Notes under the pieces: generated by a model
What the model saw: only the letters and a program-made list of their open reading frames with translations
What the model was told of the DNA's origin: nothing
The model's database searches: none
DNA from: Corallococcus terminator
GTDB lineage: Bacteria; Myxococcota; Myxococcia; Myxococcales; Myxococcaceae
Direction: 5' to 3'
NCBI RefSeq assembly: GCF_003611635.1
Contig: NZ_RAVZ01000071.1
Coordinates: 1 to 32,347 of the forward strand
DNA: 32,347 bases
Made by a program: the position numbers and the translations under genes
Part shown: in pieces, positions 24,900 to 32,232 of the stretch
Numbering within the stretch: position 1 is the stretch's first letter
Layout: each line of letters starts with the position of its first letter

Positions 24900-25889
24900 T
24901 CAGGCGATTCCGGCGGTGAGGGACAGCGCTCGCACCAACGTGCGCCGCGCGAGGTCCACCTTGAAGGCGTTGTGCGTGCGGGGCTTCGCACCCTTCAGCG
25001 CCGCTTCCGCGGCCGCCTTGAAGTGCACCTCGTCCGCGGGCTTGCCCACGAGCGCGGCCTCCGCCTCCTTGGAGCGCCATGGCTTCGTGCCCACCCCGCC
25101 CAGCGCCACGCGCGCGGCCTTCACGGTGGTGCCCTCCAGTTCCAGCGCCACCGCCGCGGACGTGAGCGCGAACGCATACGCCGCCCGGTCCCGCACCTTC
25201 ACGTAGCGCGAGCGCGCCGCGAACCCCGACGCGGGCAGCGTCACCCCGGTGATGAGCTCCTCCGGCTGGAGCACGCTCTCCTTGTCCGGATGCGTTCCCG
25301 GCACGAGATGGAAGTCGATGAAGGGCACCGAGCGCTCCCCCTTCAAGCCCTGCACGTGCACGCTGGCATCCAGCGCGGCCAGGGCCACGTTCATGTCGGA
25401 CGGGTTCGCCGCGATGCACTTGTCGCTCACGCCCAGCACCGCGTGCATGCGGTTGTAGCCGTCCAGCGCGGCGCAGCCGCTGCCGGGCTCGCGCTTGTTG
25501 CAGGCCTGGGACACGTCCCGGAAGTACGCGCAGCGCGTGCGCTGGAGGATGTTGCCTCCCAGCGTGGCCATGTTGCGCAGTTGCGGCGACGCACCGGCGA
25601 GCAGGGCCTCCGACAGCACGGGGTAGCGCTCGCGCACGAGCGGGTGCTGGGCCAGGTCGCTGTTGCGCACCAACGCGCCGATTCGCAGTCCCCCACCCTC
25701 CACCTCCCGGACCTGGGAGAGCGGCAGCCCGTTGATGTCCACGAGCACCGCGGGGTTCTGCACGTGCAGCTTCATCAGGTCCAACAGGTTGGTGCCGCCG
25801 CCAATGGGCGCGGCCTCCTGGGGCTTCGCGGACAGCCGCTGGAGGGCGGCGTTGGCGTCGGCGGCGGCCACGTAGTCGAGGTGTCGCAT
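24900..25889 (-). CDS. paoB: Aldehyde oxidase FAD subunit, PaoB-like, with extra FeS cysteines
   Basis: A 329-residue FAD-binding subunit (FAD_binding_5 plus CO_deh_flav_C). PIGGGTNLLDLMK (28-40) and the NMATLGGNILQ block (106-116) are the FAD-binding signatures. Four cysteines at 120, 130, 139 and 158 (CX9CX8CX18C, in RTRCAYFRDVSQACNKREPG and SDKCIA) match the insertion that binds a [4Fe-4S] cluster in E. coli PaoB and in the 4-hydroxybenzoyl-CoA reductase group. This distinguishes it from ordinary XdhB/CoxM subunits. The ATG at 25889 follows AAAGGA and is 13 bases after the paoA stop. An in-frame upstream extension is rejected because it overlaps paoA and lacks family homology. Confidence 0.92.
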   Translation of the reverse strand: MRHLDYVAAADANAALQRLSAKPQEAAPIGGGTNLLDLMKLHVQNPAVLVDINGLPLSQVREVEGGGLRIGALVRNSDLAQHPLVRERYPVLSEALLAGASPQLRNMATLGGNILQRTRCAYFRDVSQACNKREPGSGCAALDGYNRMHAVLGVSDKCIAANPSDMNVALAALDASVHVQGLKGERSVPFIDFHLVPGTHPDKESVLQPEELITGVTLPASGFAARSRYVKVRDRAAYAFALTSAAVALELEGTTVKAARVALGGVGTKPWRSKEAEAALVGKPADEVHFKAAAEAALKGAKPRTHNAFKVDLARRTLVRALSLTAGIA

Positions 25890-25902
25890 GGGGCGTCCTT
25901 TC

Positions 25903-26601
25903 TCAGGCCTGCTTGCCGCGCGCGTCCCGGATGGCCGCGACGATGTTGGGATAGGCACCGCAGCGGCAGATGTTCCCGCACATGCCCTCGCGGATGTCCG
26001 CGTCCGTCTTCCCCCAGGGCTCGCGCGTGAAGCCCACCGCGCTCATGATCTGTCCCGGGGTGCAGTAGCCGCACTGGAAGCCGTCGTGTTCCACGAAGGC
26101 GGCCTGCATCGGGTGCAGCGCGTCGCCCTTCGCCAGGCCCTCGATGGTCGTGATGCGCTTGCCCTGCTGCATCACCGCCAGCGTCAGGCAACTGTTCACC
26201 CGACGCTCGTCCACCAGCACCGTGCACGCACCGCACTGGCCCAGGTCGCAGCCCTTCTTCGTCCCCGTCAAGCCCAGGCGTTCGCGGAGCGCGTCGAGCA
26301 GCGTCACGCGCGGCTCCACCTCCAGCGCGTGCTCCTTGCCGTTCACACTCAGCTTGATGGGCACCGCGGGCACCGACGGGCCCTCCAGCCCGGAAGGCCG
26401 GGGGCTCGCGGCGAACGCGGTCTCCGATGTCAGCAGGCCGGAGGCCAGCAGTGCCCCACCCACCACCGCCGTGCCGACGAACTCGCGGCGGGTCGGCCTG
26501 CCGTCCTCCTGCTCCGGGGGCTCGGGGGTTTCAGGCTCCGAGGATGCGGGCGCGGAACACGGGGCTCCGTTGAAGACAGGGGGAGGCTTCGGCTCGGACA
26601 T
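25903..26601 (-). CDS. paoA: Aldehyde oxidase 2Fe-2S subunit, PaoA-like, Tat-exported
   Basis: A 232-residue iron-sulfur subunit. A Pro/Glu-rich leader (1-35) precedes a twin-arginine motif, TRREFVG (Arg38-Arg39), then a hydrophobic stretch ending in AFA. The ferredoxin-type cluster uses Cys118, 123, 126 and 138. The second 2Fe-2S cluster uses Cys177, 180, 212 and 214 (CGYC and ICRC). The export signal places the whole enzyme in the periplasm. The leader before the arginines is about 37 residues, unusually long. The ATG at 26601 (MSEPK) has GGAGG upstream; an in-frame codon 9 bases further up is less likely. This is the first gene of the operon; its promoter region carries repeated GGACA/TGTCC sites. 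Confidence 0.93.
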   Translation of the reverse strand: MSEPKPPPVFNGAPCSAPASSEPETPEPPEQEDGRPTRREFVGTAVVGGALLASGLLTSETAFAASPRPSGLEGPSVPAVPIKLSVNGKEHALEVEPRVTLLDALRERLGLTGTKKGCDLGQCGACTVLVDERRVNSCLTLAVMQQGKRITTIEGLAKGDALHPMQAAFVEHDGFQCGYCTPGQIMSAVGFTREPWGKTDADIREGMCGNICRCGAYPNIVAAIRDARGKQA

Positions 26602-26611
26602 GGGGCACATC

Positions 26612-26644
26612 CTCCAGGTGTTGGGAGGAGTACCGCTCCAGGTG
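26612..26644. repeat. 9-base direct repeat before paoA
   Basis: CTCCAGGTG occurs at 26612-26620 and again at 26636-26644. Read on the minus strand, one copy overlaps the paoA ribosome-binding region (CACCTGGAG), so the repeat could be a translational or operator element. It may be chance. Confidence 0.3.
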
Positions 26645-26663
26645 CCCTTCCGGGAGGGCCTGT

Positions 26664-26719
26664 TGTCCGGGACTGTCCTGATTGCGACCGGGGCCTCCCG
26701 GCACCTGTCGGACAGGACA
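26664..26719. promoter_or_regulatory. Operator-like cluster of GGACA/TGTCC sites before paoA
   Basis: TGTCC occurs at 26664-26668 and 26674-26678, exactly one helical turn apart. A perfect inverted repeat, CCTGTC-G-GACAGG (26704-26716), is followed by another GGACA (26715-26719), so GGACA is tandemly doubled. The array lies 63-118 bases upstream of paoA, where a promoter should be. A regulator binding these sites is inference; no regulator gene is adjacent. Confidence 0.45.
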
Positions 26720-26745
26720 CACCGATACGGATCCGCGCAGTGTGA

Positions 26746-28224
26746 TCAGCCCGTGGCGCGCCGTGCGGAGGTGACGTAGTCGGACGGGTCGAAGTGCTCC
26801 ACGCGCCGTCGGAAGGCGGCGGTGGTGCCGGGCCAGAGGGCGGAGTTGCGCCCCGTGGCATCCATGTACCAACTGCGACAACCGCCCTGGCTCCACACGG
26901 TCGTGGACATCCGCGCATCCAGTTCGTGGATGAAGGCGTCCTGCACCTCCGGCACGGGCTCCAGGGCGGCGCCCGCGCGCGCATCCAAATATCGCAGCGC
27001 GCCCAGCACATGCTCCAACTGGGCTTCCATCATCAACAGCACGGAGGTGTGTCCCAGGCCGGTGTTGGGCCCCTGGAGCAGGAAGAGGTTGGGAAAGCCG
27101 CTCACGGAGGTGCCCAGGTAGGCACGGGGACTTCCCTCCCAGACCTCCGCGAGCGTGCGTCCGTCGCGCCCCCGGATGTGGTGTCCCAGGGGCATGTCCG
27201 TCACCGCGAACCCGGTGCCGAAGACAAGCGTGTCCACCGGGTGCACGGCGCCGTCCTCCGTGACGACCTCGTGCTCGCGCACCTCCCGGATGAGGGGCGT
27301 GACGACCTCCACGTTGGGGCGCGTGAGGGCCGGCAGGTAGTTGTCGGAGATGAGGATGCGCTTGCAGCCCATCGTGTAGCGGGGCGTGAGCTTGTCGCGC
27401 AGCACCGGATCCGCCACGACGCTCCGGAGGTGACGGAGCACCCAACGCTGGGCCAGGCGCAGCACCCACGGGTGCTGGAAGCCCAGGGCGAGGGCATCCC
27501 GCAGCAGGCGCAAGCCCTCACGCAGGAGCCACCGGACACCTGGAACGCGGGTGTACAGCGCCTTGCGCAGCGTCCCGATGGGCTGGTCGCCCCGGGGCAG
27601 CACCCACGCGGGCGTGCGTTGGAAGAGGACGAGCCGCCCGACCACCGGTTGGATCTCCGGGATGAACTGCACCGCGGAGGCGCCCGTGCCCACCACGCCC
27701 ACCGAGCGGCCCTCCAACGCGTACGCCGGGTCCCAGCGCGCCGAGTGCATCACCTTGCCCTGGAAGCGCTCCAGGCCGGGCAGCGCGGGGATGACCGGTT
27801 CGCTCAGCGCTCCCACCGCGGGCACGAAGACGTCCGCGGTGAGCGGCCCCTGGGTGGTTTCCAGCGCCCAGCGGTTGCGCGCGGCGTCCCAGCGCGCGGA
27901 CAGGATGGCGTGCTGGAAGCGCAGGTGCGGCGCCAGGTGGAAGCGCTCGACGCATTCGCGCAGGTAGGCGTGGATCTCCCCGGCCGGGGAATAGACGCGC
28001 GACCAGCCGGGATTCGGCGCGAAGGAGAAGGAATACAGCAGGGACTGCACGTCGCACGCACAGCCGGGATAGACGTTGTCGCGCCAGACGCCGCCCACGT
28101 CGTCGGCGCGTTCAAGGACGAGGAAGTCCTCGATGCCCTCCTGCTTCAACCGGATGGCCATGCCCAGGCCGGCGAAACCGGCACCCGCGATGGCGACATG
28201 CACGTGTGACGGGAGACGGGACAC
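26746..28224 (-). CDS. Baeyer-Villiger-type flavin monooxygenase
   Basis: A 492-residue class B flavoprotein monooxygenase using FAD and NADPH, probably inserting oxygen into a ketone or oxidising a heteroatom. FAD-binding GAGFAG is at 14-19 and the second Rossmann motif GTGASA at 179-184. The type I Baeyer-Villiger fingerprint FxGxxxHxxxW is intact at 154-164 (FQGKVMHSARW). Length is typical. The GTG at 28224 is chosen because AGGAGG lies 8-9 bases upstream; no other start has a comparable site. It is upstream of the pao genes on the same strand, but 144 bases with an operator-like array separate them, so separate transcription is likely. The substrate is unknown. Confidence 0.92.
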   Translation of the reverse strand: MSRLPSHVHVAIAGAGFAGLGMAIRLKQEGIEDFLVLERADDVGGVWRDNVYPGCACDVQSLLYSFSFAPNPGWSRVYSPAGEIHAYLRECVERFHLAPHLRFQHAILSARWDAARNRWALETTQGPLTADVFVPAVGALSEPVIPALPGLERFQGKVMHSARWDPAYALEGRSVGVVGTGASAVQFIPEIQPVVGRLVLFQRTPAWVLPRGDQPIGTLRKALYTRVPGVRWLLREGLRLLRDALALGFQHPWVLRLAQRWVLRHLRSVVADPVLRDKLTPRYTMGCKRILISDNYLPALTRPNVEVVTPLIREVREHEVVTEDGAVHPVDTLVFGTGFAVTDMPLGHHIRGRDGRTLAEVWEGSPRAYLGTSVSGFPNLFLLQGPNTGLGHTSVLLMMEAQLEHVLGALRYLDARAGAALEPVPEVQDAFIHELDARMSTTVWSQGGCRSWYMDATGRNSALWPGTTAAFRRRVEHFDPSDYVTSARRATG

Positions 28225-28542
28225 CGGGTGGACCTCCTGGAGCGGACAGGCCGCCCCTCGGGATGGCGCTCCGCTACGGACCGGAGCAGGACAGGGAAGC
28301 CCATCCTCTCCCCGGGCCGGGCGCGCACGCCATCACCGAACCTCGCGCTTCAACGGATACGGTGACCCCGGTCCAGCGCACGGGCCTGCCTGCCCCCATG
28401 CCGCGCCCGGGGGAGGCGGTGCGCTTGGAAGGACCCGCGCGTCGGGCACCCGCGGGCCACGCCAGGGCGGCCGGAGGCTTCGGGAGGATACTGTCGTCCT
28501 GCCCGCGCATTTCGCGCCGCATCCCAGGACGGTCCCTCCACC
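28225..28542. other. 318-base intergenic region, divergent promoters
   Basis: This gap lies between the divergent monooxygenase and GNAT genes. I see no open frame with plausible composition. A GGATACTGT stretch at about 28485-28493 resembles a -10 box, but no matching -35 is visible. Several G/C palindromes occur, none decisive. Regulatory content is possible but not shown. Confidence 0.4.
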
Positions 28543-29064
28543 GTGACGACTCCCGCGCCCTTCGAACCCCACCTGCGCCCCGTCACGCTCGCAGACGATG
28601 GCTTCCTCTTCACGCTCTACGCGAGCACCCGCGCCCGGGAGCTGGCCTCCTGGGGCTGGAGCGCCGCGCAGCAGGAGATCTTCCTGCGCACGCAGTACCA
28701 GGCCCAGTCGCGTCACTACGCCGCGATCTACTCCCCGGAAGGCCACGCCCTCATCGAGGTGGACGGCGTTTGCGTGGGCCGACAGTGGCTCGTGCGCACG
28801 GACGCGGAGACGCTGTTGGTTGACATGGCCCTGCTGCCCTCGCACCAGGGGCAGGGGCTGGGCACGCGATTGCTGTGCGCGATTCAAGAGGAGGCAACCC
28901 GGGCGCGCGTGCCCGTGCGGCTGAACGTCACGCGCGACAATCCGGCGCTGCGGCTCTACACCCGGCACGGGTTCATGCCCGTGCCGGGAAGTGAGTCGGC
29001 GTCACCGTACCTGGAGCTGCGGTGGCAGGCTCCGGAGGGGGACTCCGGAACCGGCCTCGGGTGA
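28543..29064 (+). CDS. GNAT-family N-acetyltransferase
   Basis: A 173-residue acetyltransferase of the GNAT fold, transferring acetyl from acetyl-CoA to an amine of unknown identity. The acetyl-CoA pyrophosphate-binding motif A, HQGQGLG, is at 101-107 (Q/RxxGxG/A). LRLYTRHGFMPVPG near the C-terminus is the usual motif B. It starts with GTG at 28543, with AGGACGG upstream. From memory, GNAT genes of this type are often found beside tail-collar/MdpB-like genes, as here with the gene at 30967. It converges on the collagen-like gene across 28 bases. Confidence 0.88.
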   Translation: MTTPAPFEPHLRPVTLADDGFLFTLYASTRARELASWGWSAAQQEIFLRTQYQAQSRHYAAIYSPEGHALIEVDGVCVGRQWLVRTDAETLLVDMALLPSHQGQGLGTRLLCAIQEEATRARVPVRLNVTRDNPALRLYTRHGFMPVPGSESASPYLELRWQAPEGDSGTGLG

Positions 29065-29077
29065 AGACCGGCTCCGG
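29045..29077. terminator. Hairpin between convergent genes
   Basis: CCGGAACCGG (29045-29054) can pair with CCGGCTCCGG (29068-29077), 9 of 10 base pairs with one mismatch. It overlaps the GNAT stop codon and lies before the convergent end of the collagen-like gene. No T-run follows. Confidence 0.35.
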
Positions 29078-29092
29078 GATGGGGCCCATCGA

Positions 29093-30781
29093 CTACAGGC
29101 CCAGCAGCGACTCCGGCTCGGGGGCGACCGTCTGGAGGAAGTAGCCGCCCGTACCCCCGCCGGCGTTCCCGTTCGTGGTCGTGCCCGGGATGATGCCGCC
29201 GCCATTGCCTCCCGAACCCCCGCTGCCGCCACCGCCGCCTGCCGTGACGATGCTGGTCCCCGTCTGCGGCGGCGCGCTGTTCCCCGCGCTCCCCCCCGCA
29301 ACCACCACGGAGCCCGTCACGCTGGGGCTCGCGGAGGCGATGAAGTGGACGATGCCACCGCCACCGCCACCACCACCGCCCTCACCCGTGCCGCCGTTGC
29401 CGTTGAAGCCATCCGCACCATTGCCACCCTGCGCGCGGATGGCGCCCCCCAGCGTGATGCTCCCCTTCGCCGCCACCAGGACGATGCCGCCACCGCCGCC
29501 GCCCGTGCCCACGATGGATACGCCCGCGGTCTGCGGGTTCACGCCATTGGCACCGTTCGCGTTGATGGAGCCACCGACGACGATGCGCACGTTGCCCCGC
29601 GCGGCCAGCATCACCGCGCCACCGCCAGCACCACCGTCCGCGCCCGCACCCGCGTAGAGGCGAGCACCCGCTCCACCGGACGCGTTCTGGACTCGCCGCA
29701 CCTGGGAGCCCTGGAACGACGCGAGCCCCACGCCACCGCTGTACAAACCCGCCGCCGTCCGGGCGACTCCGGTGGGAGCCTGACCGCCGCCCAGGTCCTC
29801 CGCCCCCGGACGCACGGTGAGTGTCCCGCTCACGGTGATGTCACCCGAGGAGCGCAGCACCGTGCCGCTGGGCACGAAGAGCGTGCCCACGATGTTGATG
29901 CTGCTGAACTGGAGGTTGAAGCCCGCGGGAAGCTGGGACACGCCCGCGGGGGTGGAGAGGTCCACCGTCTGGCCGGAGGCCACGGTGAACGCGCCCGCCG
30001 AACCGTCGCCGTAGAGGCCCAGCGTGCCCGCCACACCCGCGGGGCCCTGGGCTCCCGCCGCGCCCGTCGGACCCGTCGCTCCCGCCGGACCCGTCGCTCC
30101 CGCGGGGCCCACCGCGCCCGTCGCGCCCGTGGGGCCCGCCGCGCCCGTGTCACCCTTCGCGCCCGTCGTTCCCGCCGGACCCGTCGCTCCGGCAGGACCC
30201 GTGGGGCCCGCAGGGCCGATGGCGCCCGTCGTGCCCGTGTCGCCCTTCGCACCCGCAGCGCCCGTCGCTCCCGTCGGTCCGGCAGGACCCGCCGCGCCCG
30301 TCGCTCCTGGAGCCCCCTCGGGCCCCGTCGCTCCGGCAGGACCCGTGGGACCCGCCGCGCCCGTGTCGCCCTTCGCTCCAGCGGGGCCCGTGTCCCCCTT
30401 GGCGCCGGCAGGACCCGTGGGACCCGCGATGCCCTGGGGACCGCTGAGCCCCATCGGCCCCATGGCGCCTTGCGGGCCCGTCGCTCCGGCAGGACCCGTG
30501 GGGCCCGCGATGCCCTGCGGTCCGGGCTCGCCCGCACCCGCCGGGCCGATCTCGCCCTGAGGACCCATGAGGCCGGGCTCGCCCGTGGCGCCCTTCTCAC
30601 CCTGGGGGCCAGCCGCGCCCGTCGCTCCCGCGGGGCCCGTCGCTCCCGGAGGGCCCTCGGGGCCAACAGGCCCATCCCCCGTCTGCCCCGTACAAGCGGA
30701 CACCATCAAGGTCGCGCAGAGCGACCACACACGGAAGCCTGAGAACTCCCCACGCAGGGGCACGAAGGTTCGAAGTGACAT
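29093..30781 (-). CDS. Collagen-like (Gly-X-Y) surface lipoprotein
   Basis: A 562-residue protein. A lipoprotein signal ends in a perfect lipobox VSAC (Cys30). A collagen-like stretch follows: 15 Gly-X-Y triplets (37-81), one 2-residue break (82-83), then 56 further triplets (84-251). Thr in the Y position and KGDTG modules are frequent, as in bacterial collagens such as BclA. The C-terminal half (about 252-562) is glycine-rich with beta-helix-like repeats ([37 protein letters not shown]) and several runs of 5-9 glycines. It is likely surface-exposed and trimeric, perhaps an adhesin or matrix component; function is unknown. The ATG at 30781 has GGGGGAGGA upstream. It faces away from the tail-collar gene, separated by 185 bases. 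DNA repeats in 30030-30680 encode the triplets. Confidence 0.88.
   Translation of the reverse strand: MSLRTFVPLRGEFSGFRVWSLCATLMVSACTGQTGDGPVGPEGPPGATGPAGATGAAGPQGEKGATGEPGLMGPQGEIGPAGAGEPGPQGIAGPTGPAGATGPQGAMGPMGLSGPQGIAGPTGPAGAKGDTGPAGAKGDTGAAGPTGPAGATGPEGAPGATGAAGPAGPTGATGAAGAKGDTGTTGAIGPAGPTGPAGATGPAGTTGAKGDTGAAGPTGATGAVGPAGATGPAGATGPTGAAGAQGPAGVAGTLGLYGDGSAGAFTVASGQTVDLSTPAGVSQLPAGFNLQFSSINIVGTLFVPSGTVLRSSGDITVSGTLTVRPGAEDLGGGQAPTGVARTAAGLYSGGVGLASFQGSQVRRVQNASGGAGARLYAGAGADGGAGGGAVMLAARGNVRIVVGGSINANGANGVNPQTAGVSIVGTGGGGGGIVLVAAKGSITLGGAIRAQGGNGADGFNGNGGTGEGGGGGGGGGIVHFIASASPSVTGSVVVAGGSAGNSAPPQTGTSIVTAGGGGGSGGSGGNGGGIIPGTTTNGNAGGGTGGYFLQTVAPEPESLLGL
30030..30680 (-). repeat. Degenerate 9-base-period repeats encoding collagen triplets
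   Basis: On the minus strand nearly every third codon is a glycine codon, alternating with Pro, Ala and Thr codons, so the DNA has a strong 9-base period and many longer near-repeats such as the GAKGDTG module. Such DNA is prone to slippage and triplet-number variation. It is coding repeat, not a CRISPR array: there are no fixed direct repeats with unique spacers. Confidence 0.8.
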
Positions 30782-30966
30782 GGATTGGGTCCTCCCCCAA
30801 CAGCGGCGGTGTAGCGACGTGCAGCGTAGGAGAAAACGCCATCACGCTCTGTGAAGCATCGCACACCCCAGGTCGGGTTTCCGCATGACGCGCCACGACC
30901 TTTCTTCAGGAGGGAGAGGCATGTTCTGTTCGGCGCCCGACACGCACCATCCACCCAGGGGGAACC

Positions 30967-31491
30967 ATGTCTGAACCGTACATCGGTCAAATCATCATGT
31001 TCGGAGGTGACTTCGCGCCTCGCGGCTGGGCACTCTGCAACGGCGCGCTGCTCTCCATCGCGCAGAACCAGGCCCTCTTCGCCATCCTGGGCATCACCTA
31101 CGGCGGCAACGGCACGACGACCTTCGCGCTGCCGGACCTTCGAGGGCGCTTCCCCATGGCGCCGGGCCAGGGCCCGGGGTTGGCTCCGCACTCCCTGGGA
31201 GAGGTAGCCGGCGGGCAGTCGGTGACGCTGATCTCGACGCAGATGCCCGCGCACACCCACCCGCTGATGGCCAACATGCAGGAAGGCAACGCGGAGAGCC
31301 CGGAGGGCGCGTACCTCGCCGCCTATCCTCCCGGCACCACCCCGACCCCCTACAACACGACCCCCAACACGGTGATGGGGCCCCAGGCCGTGGGCATCGC
31401 CGGCGGCAGCCAGCCGGTGCCCATCATGAACCCGTACACCGTCGTGAACTTCATCATCGCGACGGAGGGCGTCTTCCCCTCGCGAGGCTGA
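30967..31491 (+). CDS. Phage Tail-Collar domain protein, MdpB-like
   Basis: A 174-residue protein of the Tail Collar (PF07484) / microcystin-dependent-protein MdpB family. It shows the full family pattern: N-terminal MSEPYIGQIIMFGG, RGWALCNG, LPDLRGRFP, AHTHPL, and the C-terminus NPYTVVNFIIATEGVFPSRG. Free-standing bacterial members are usually short single-domain proteins in clusters with GNAT genes; their function is uncertain. No other phage genes, integrase or lysis genes are near, so it is not part of a prophage. The ATG at 30967 follows AGGGGGAACC. Confidence 0.9.
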   Translation: MSEPYIGQIIMFGGDFAPRGWALCNGALLSIAQNQALFAILGITYGGNGTTTFALPDLRGRFPMAPGQGPGLAPHSLGEVAGGQSVTLISTQMPAHTHPLMANMQEGNAESPEGAYLAAYPPGTTPTPYNTTPNTVMGPQAVGIAGGSQPVPIMNPYTVVNFIIATEGVFPSRG

Positions 31492-31502
31492 TGCGTGGCT
31501 TG

Positions 31503-31533
31503 CGCGGGCCCGGCCCCGAAGCAGGGGCCCGCG
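31503..31533. terminator. Strong hairpin between tail-collar and WYL genes
   Basis: CGCGGGCCC (31503-31511) pairs perfectly with GGGCCCGCG (31525-31533) over 9 bp with a 13-base loop; an alternative inner GGCCCC/GGGGCC stem is also possible. It lies in the 45-base gap of convergent genes, so it probably serves both directions. Confidence 0.55.
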
Positions 31534-31536
31534 GCT

Positions 31537-32169
31537 TCACCCCAACACTTCCGCGCGGGTGATGCGGTCCAGCCGGAAGTGGCGCCGTTCGCCGGACGCG
31601 AGGTCCACCGCGTCCAGCCGCGTCTCGTGCCGGTCCATCACCACGGACTCGATGCGCACCTCGCGCACCGTCTCCAGGAAGTTGCCGTCCACGTAGGTGA
31701 TGCGCATCGGCTGGCGCTCGAACCACGCGCGCTCCAGCGATTCACGCACGCCCTTGCGCGTGGGCAATGACGGCACGCCCAGGAAGGTGAGCTCCCGCAG
31801 CCGGGCCAGCAGTTCGCGCTGCGCGGACGTGGAGAGGGCCGAGCGCACCTTGTCGAGCGCCGACTCCAGCGTCCCCGTGAAGGGCAACAGCCGCATGTCG
31901 ATGGCGAAGCGGCCCAGCGCCACCACGAGCGCCGCCTCGCGCGCGGTGAAGTTCACCGGCGGCAGGCTGTAGCTGCGGTCCAACGCGTAGCCGCCGCCCC
32001 GGCCCCGCTCCGCCCCCACCGGCAGGGACGCGGCGCGCAACGTGTCCAGGTCGCGGTAGATGGTCCGCACCGTCACGCCGAAGCGCTCCGCCAGCACCTC
32101 CGCGGTGACGCCGGTACGACGACCCCTCAGGTACTCCGCGAGGGCGAAAAGACGCTCGGTGCGCTGCAT
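31537..32169 (-). CDS. YafY-like HTH/WYL-domain transcriptional regulator
   Basis: A 210-residue DNA-binding regulator. The N-terminal helix-turn-helix (about 20-45, VTAEVLAERFGVTVRTIYRDLDTL) is DeoR/HTH_11-like. GRGGGYALDRSYSLPPVNFT follows, then a WYL-type ligand domain to the end (ITYVDGN, HFRLDRITRAEVLG). The tryptophan and tyrosine of the canonical WYL motif are replaced, and the chain ends soon after that domain, so it lacks the usual C-terminal extension. The ATG at 32169 lies 12 bases from a perfect inverted repeat (32182-32199), which suggests autoregulation and control of the divergent neighbour at the right edge. Ligand unknown. Confidence 0.88.
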   Translation of the reverse strand: MQRTERLFALAEYLRGRRTGVTAEVLAERFGVTVRTIYRDLDTLRAASLPVGAERGRGGGYALDRSYSLPPVNFTAREAALVVALGRFAIDMRLLPFTGTLESALDKVRSALSTSAQRELLARLRELTFLGVPSLPTRKGVRESLERAWFERQPMRITYVDGNFLETVREVRIESVVMDRHETRLDAVDLASGERRHFRLDRITRAEVLG

Positions 32170-32181
32170 GGCCTTGGAATC

Positions 32182-32199
32182 CTGACATACCGCTGTCAG
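32182..32199. promoter_or_regulatory. Perfect inverted repeat, likely operator of the WYL regulator
   Basis: CTGACA (32182-32187) and TGTCAG (32194-32199) are exact inverted repeats separated by 6 bases. Half-site spacing is about 12 bases centre to centre, close to one helical turn. It lies 12 bases upstream of the regulator start and between it and a possible divergent gene, the normal place for an autoregulatory operator. Identity of the binding protein is inferred from location. Confidence 0.6.
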
Positions 32200-32232
32200 C
32201 CGGGGGCCTCAAGCTGGGGGAAAGCGACCGTG

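Noticed and set aside
22600-25206. Long plus-strand frame opposite paoC
   Set aside because: Shadow of the paoC frame; Arg/His-rich and without domains.
29175-30560. Proline-rich plus-strand frames opposite the collagen-like gene, resembling Pro-rich or PAG-repeat proteins
   Set aside because: Glycine codons on one strand read as proline or alanine on the other. The minus strand has a lipobox, ribosome-binding site and correct Gly-X-Y register.
30030-30680. Possible CRISPR array
   Set aside because: The repeats are continuous, degenerate and in a 9-base coding period, with no constant repeat plus unique spacers and no cas genes.
30967-31491. Prophage or phage-tail-like particle locus
   Set aside because: Only one short collar-domain protein is present; there is no sheath, tube, baseplate, capsid, integrase or lysis gene in the window.
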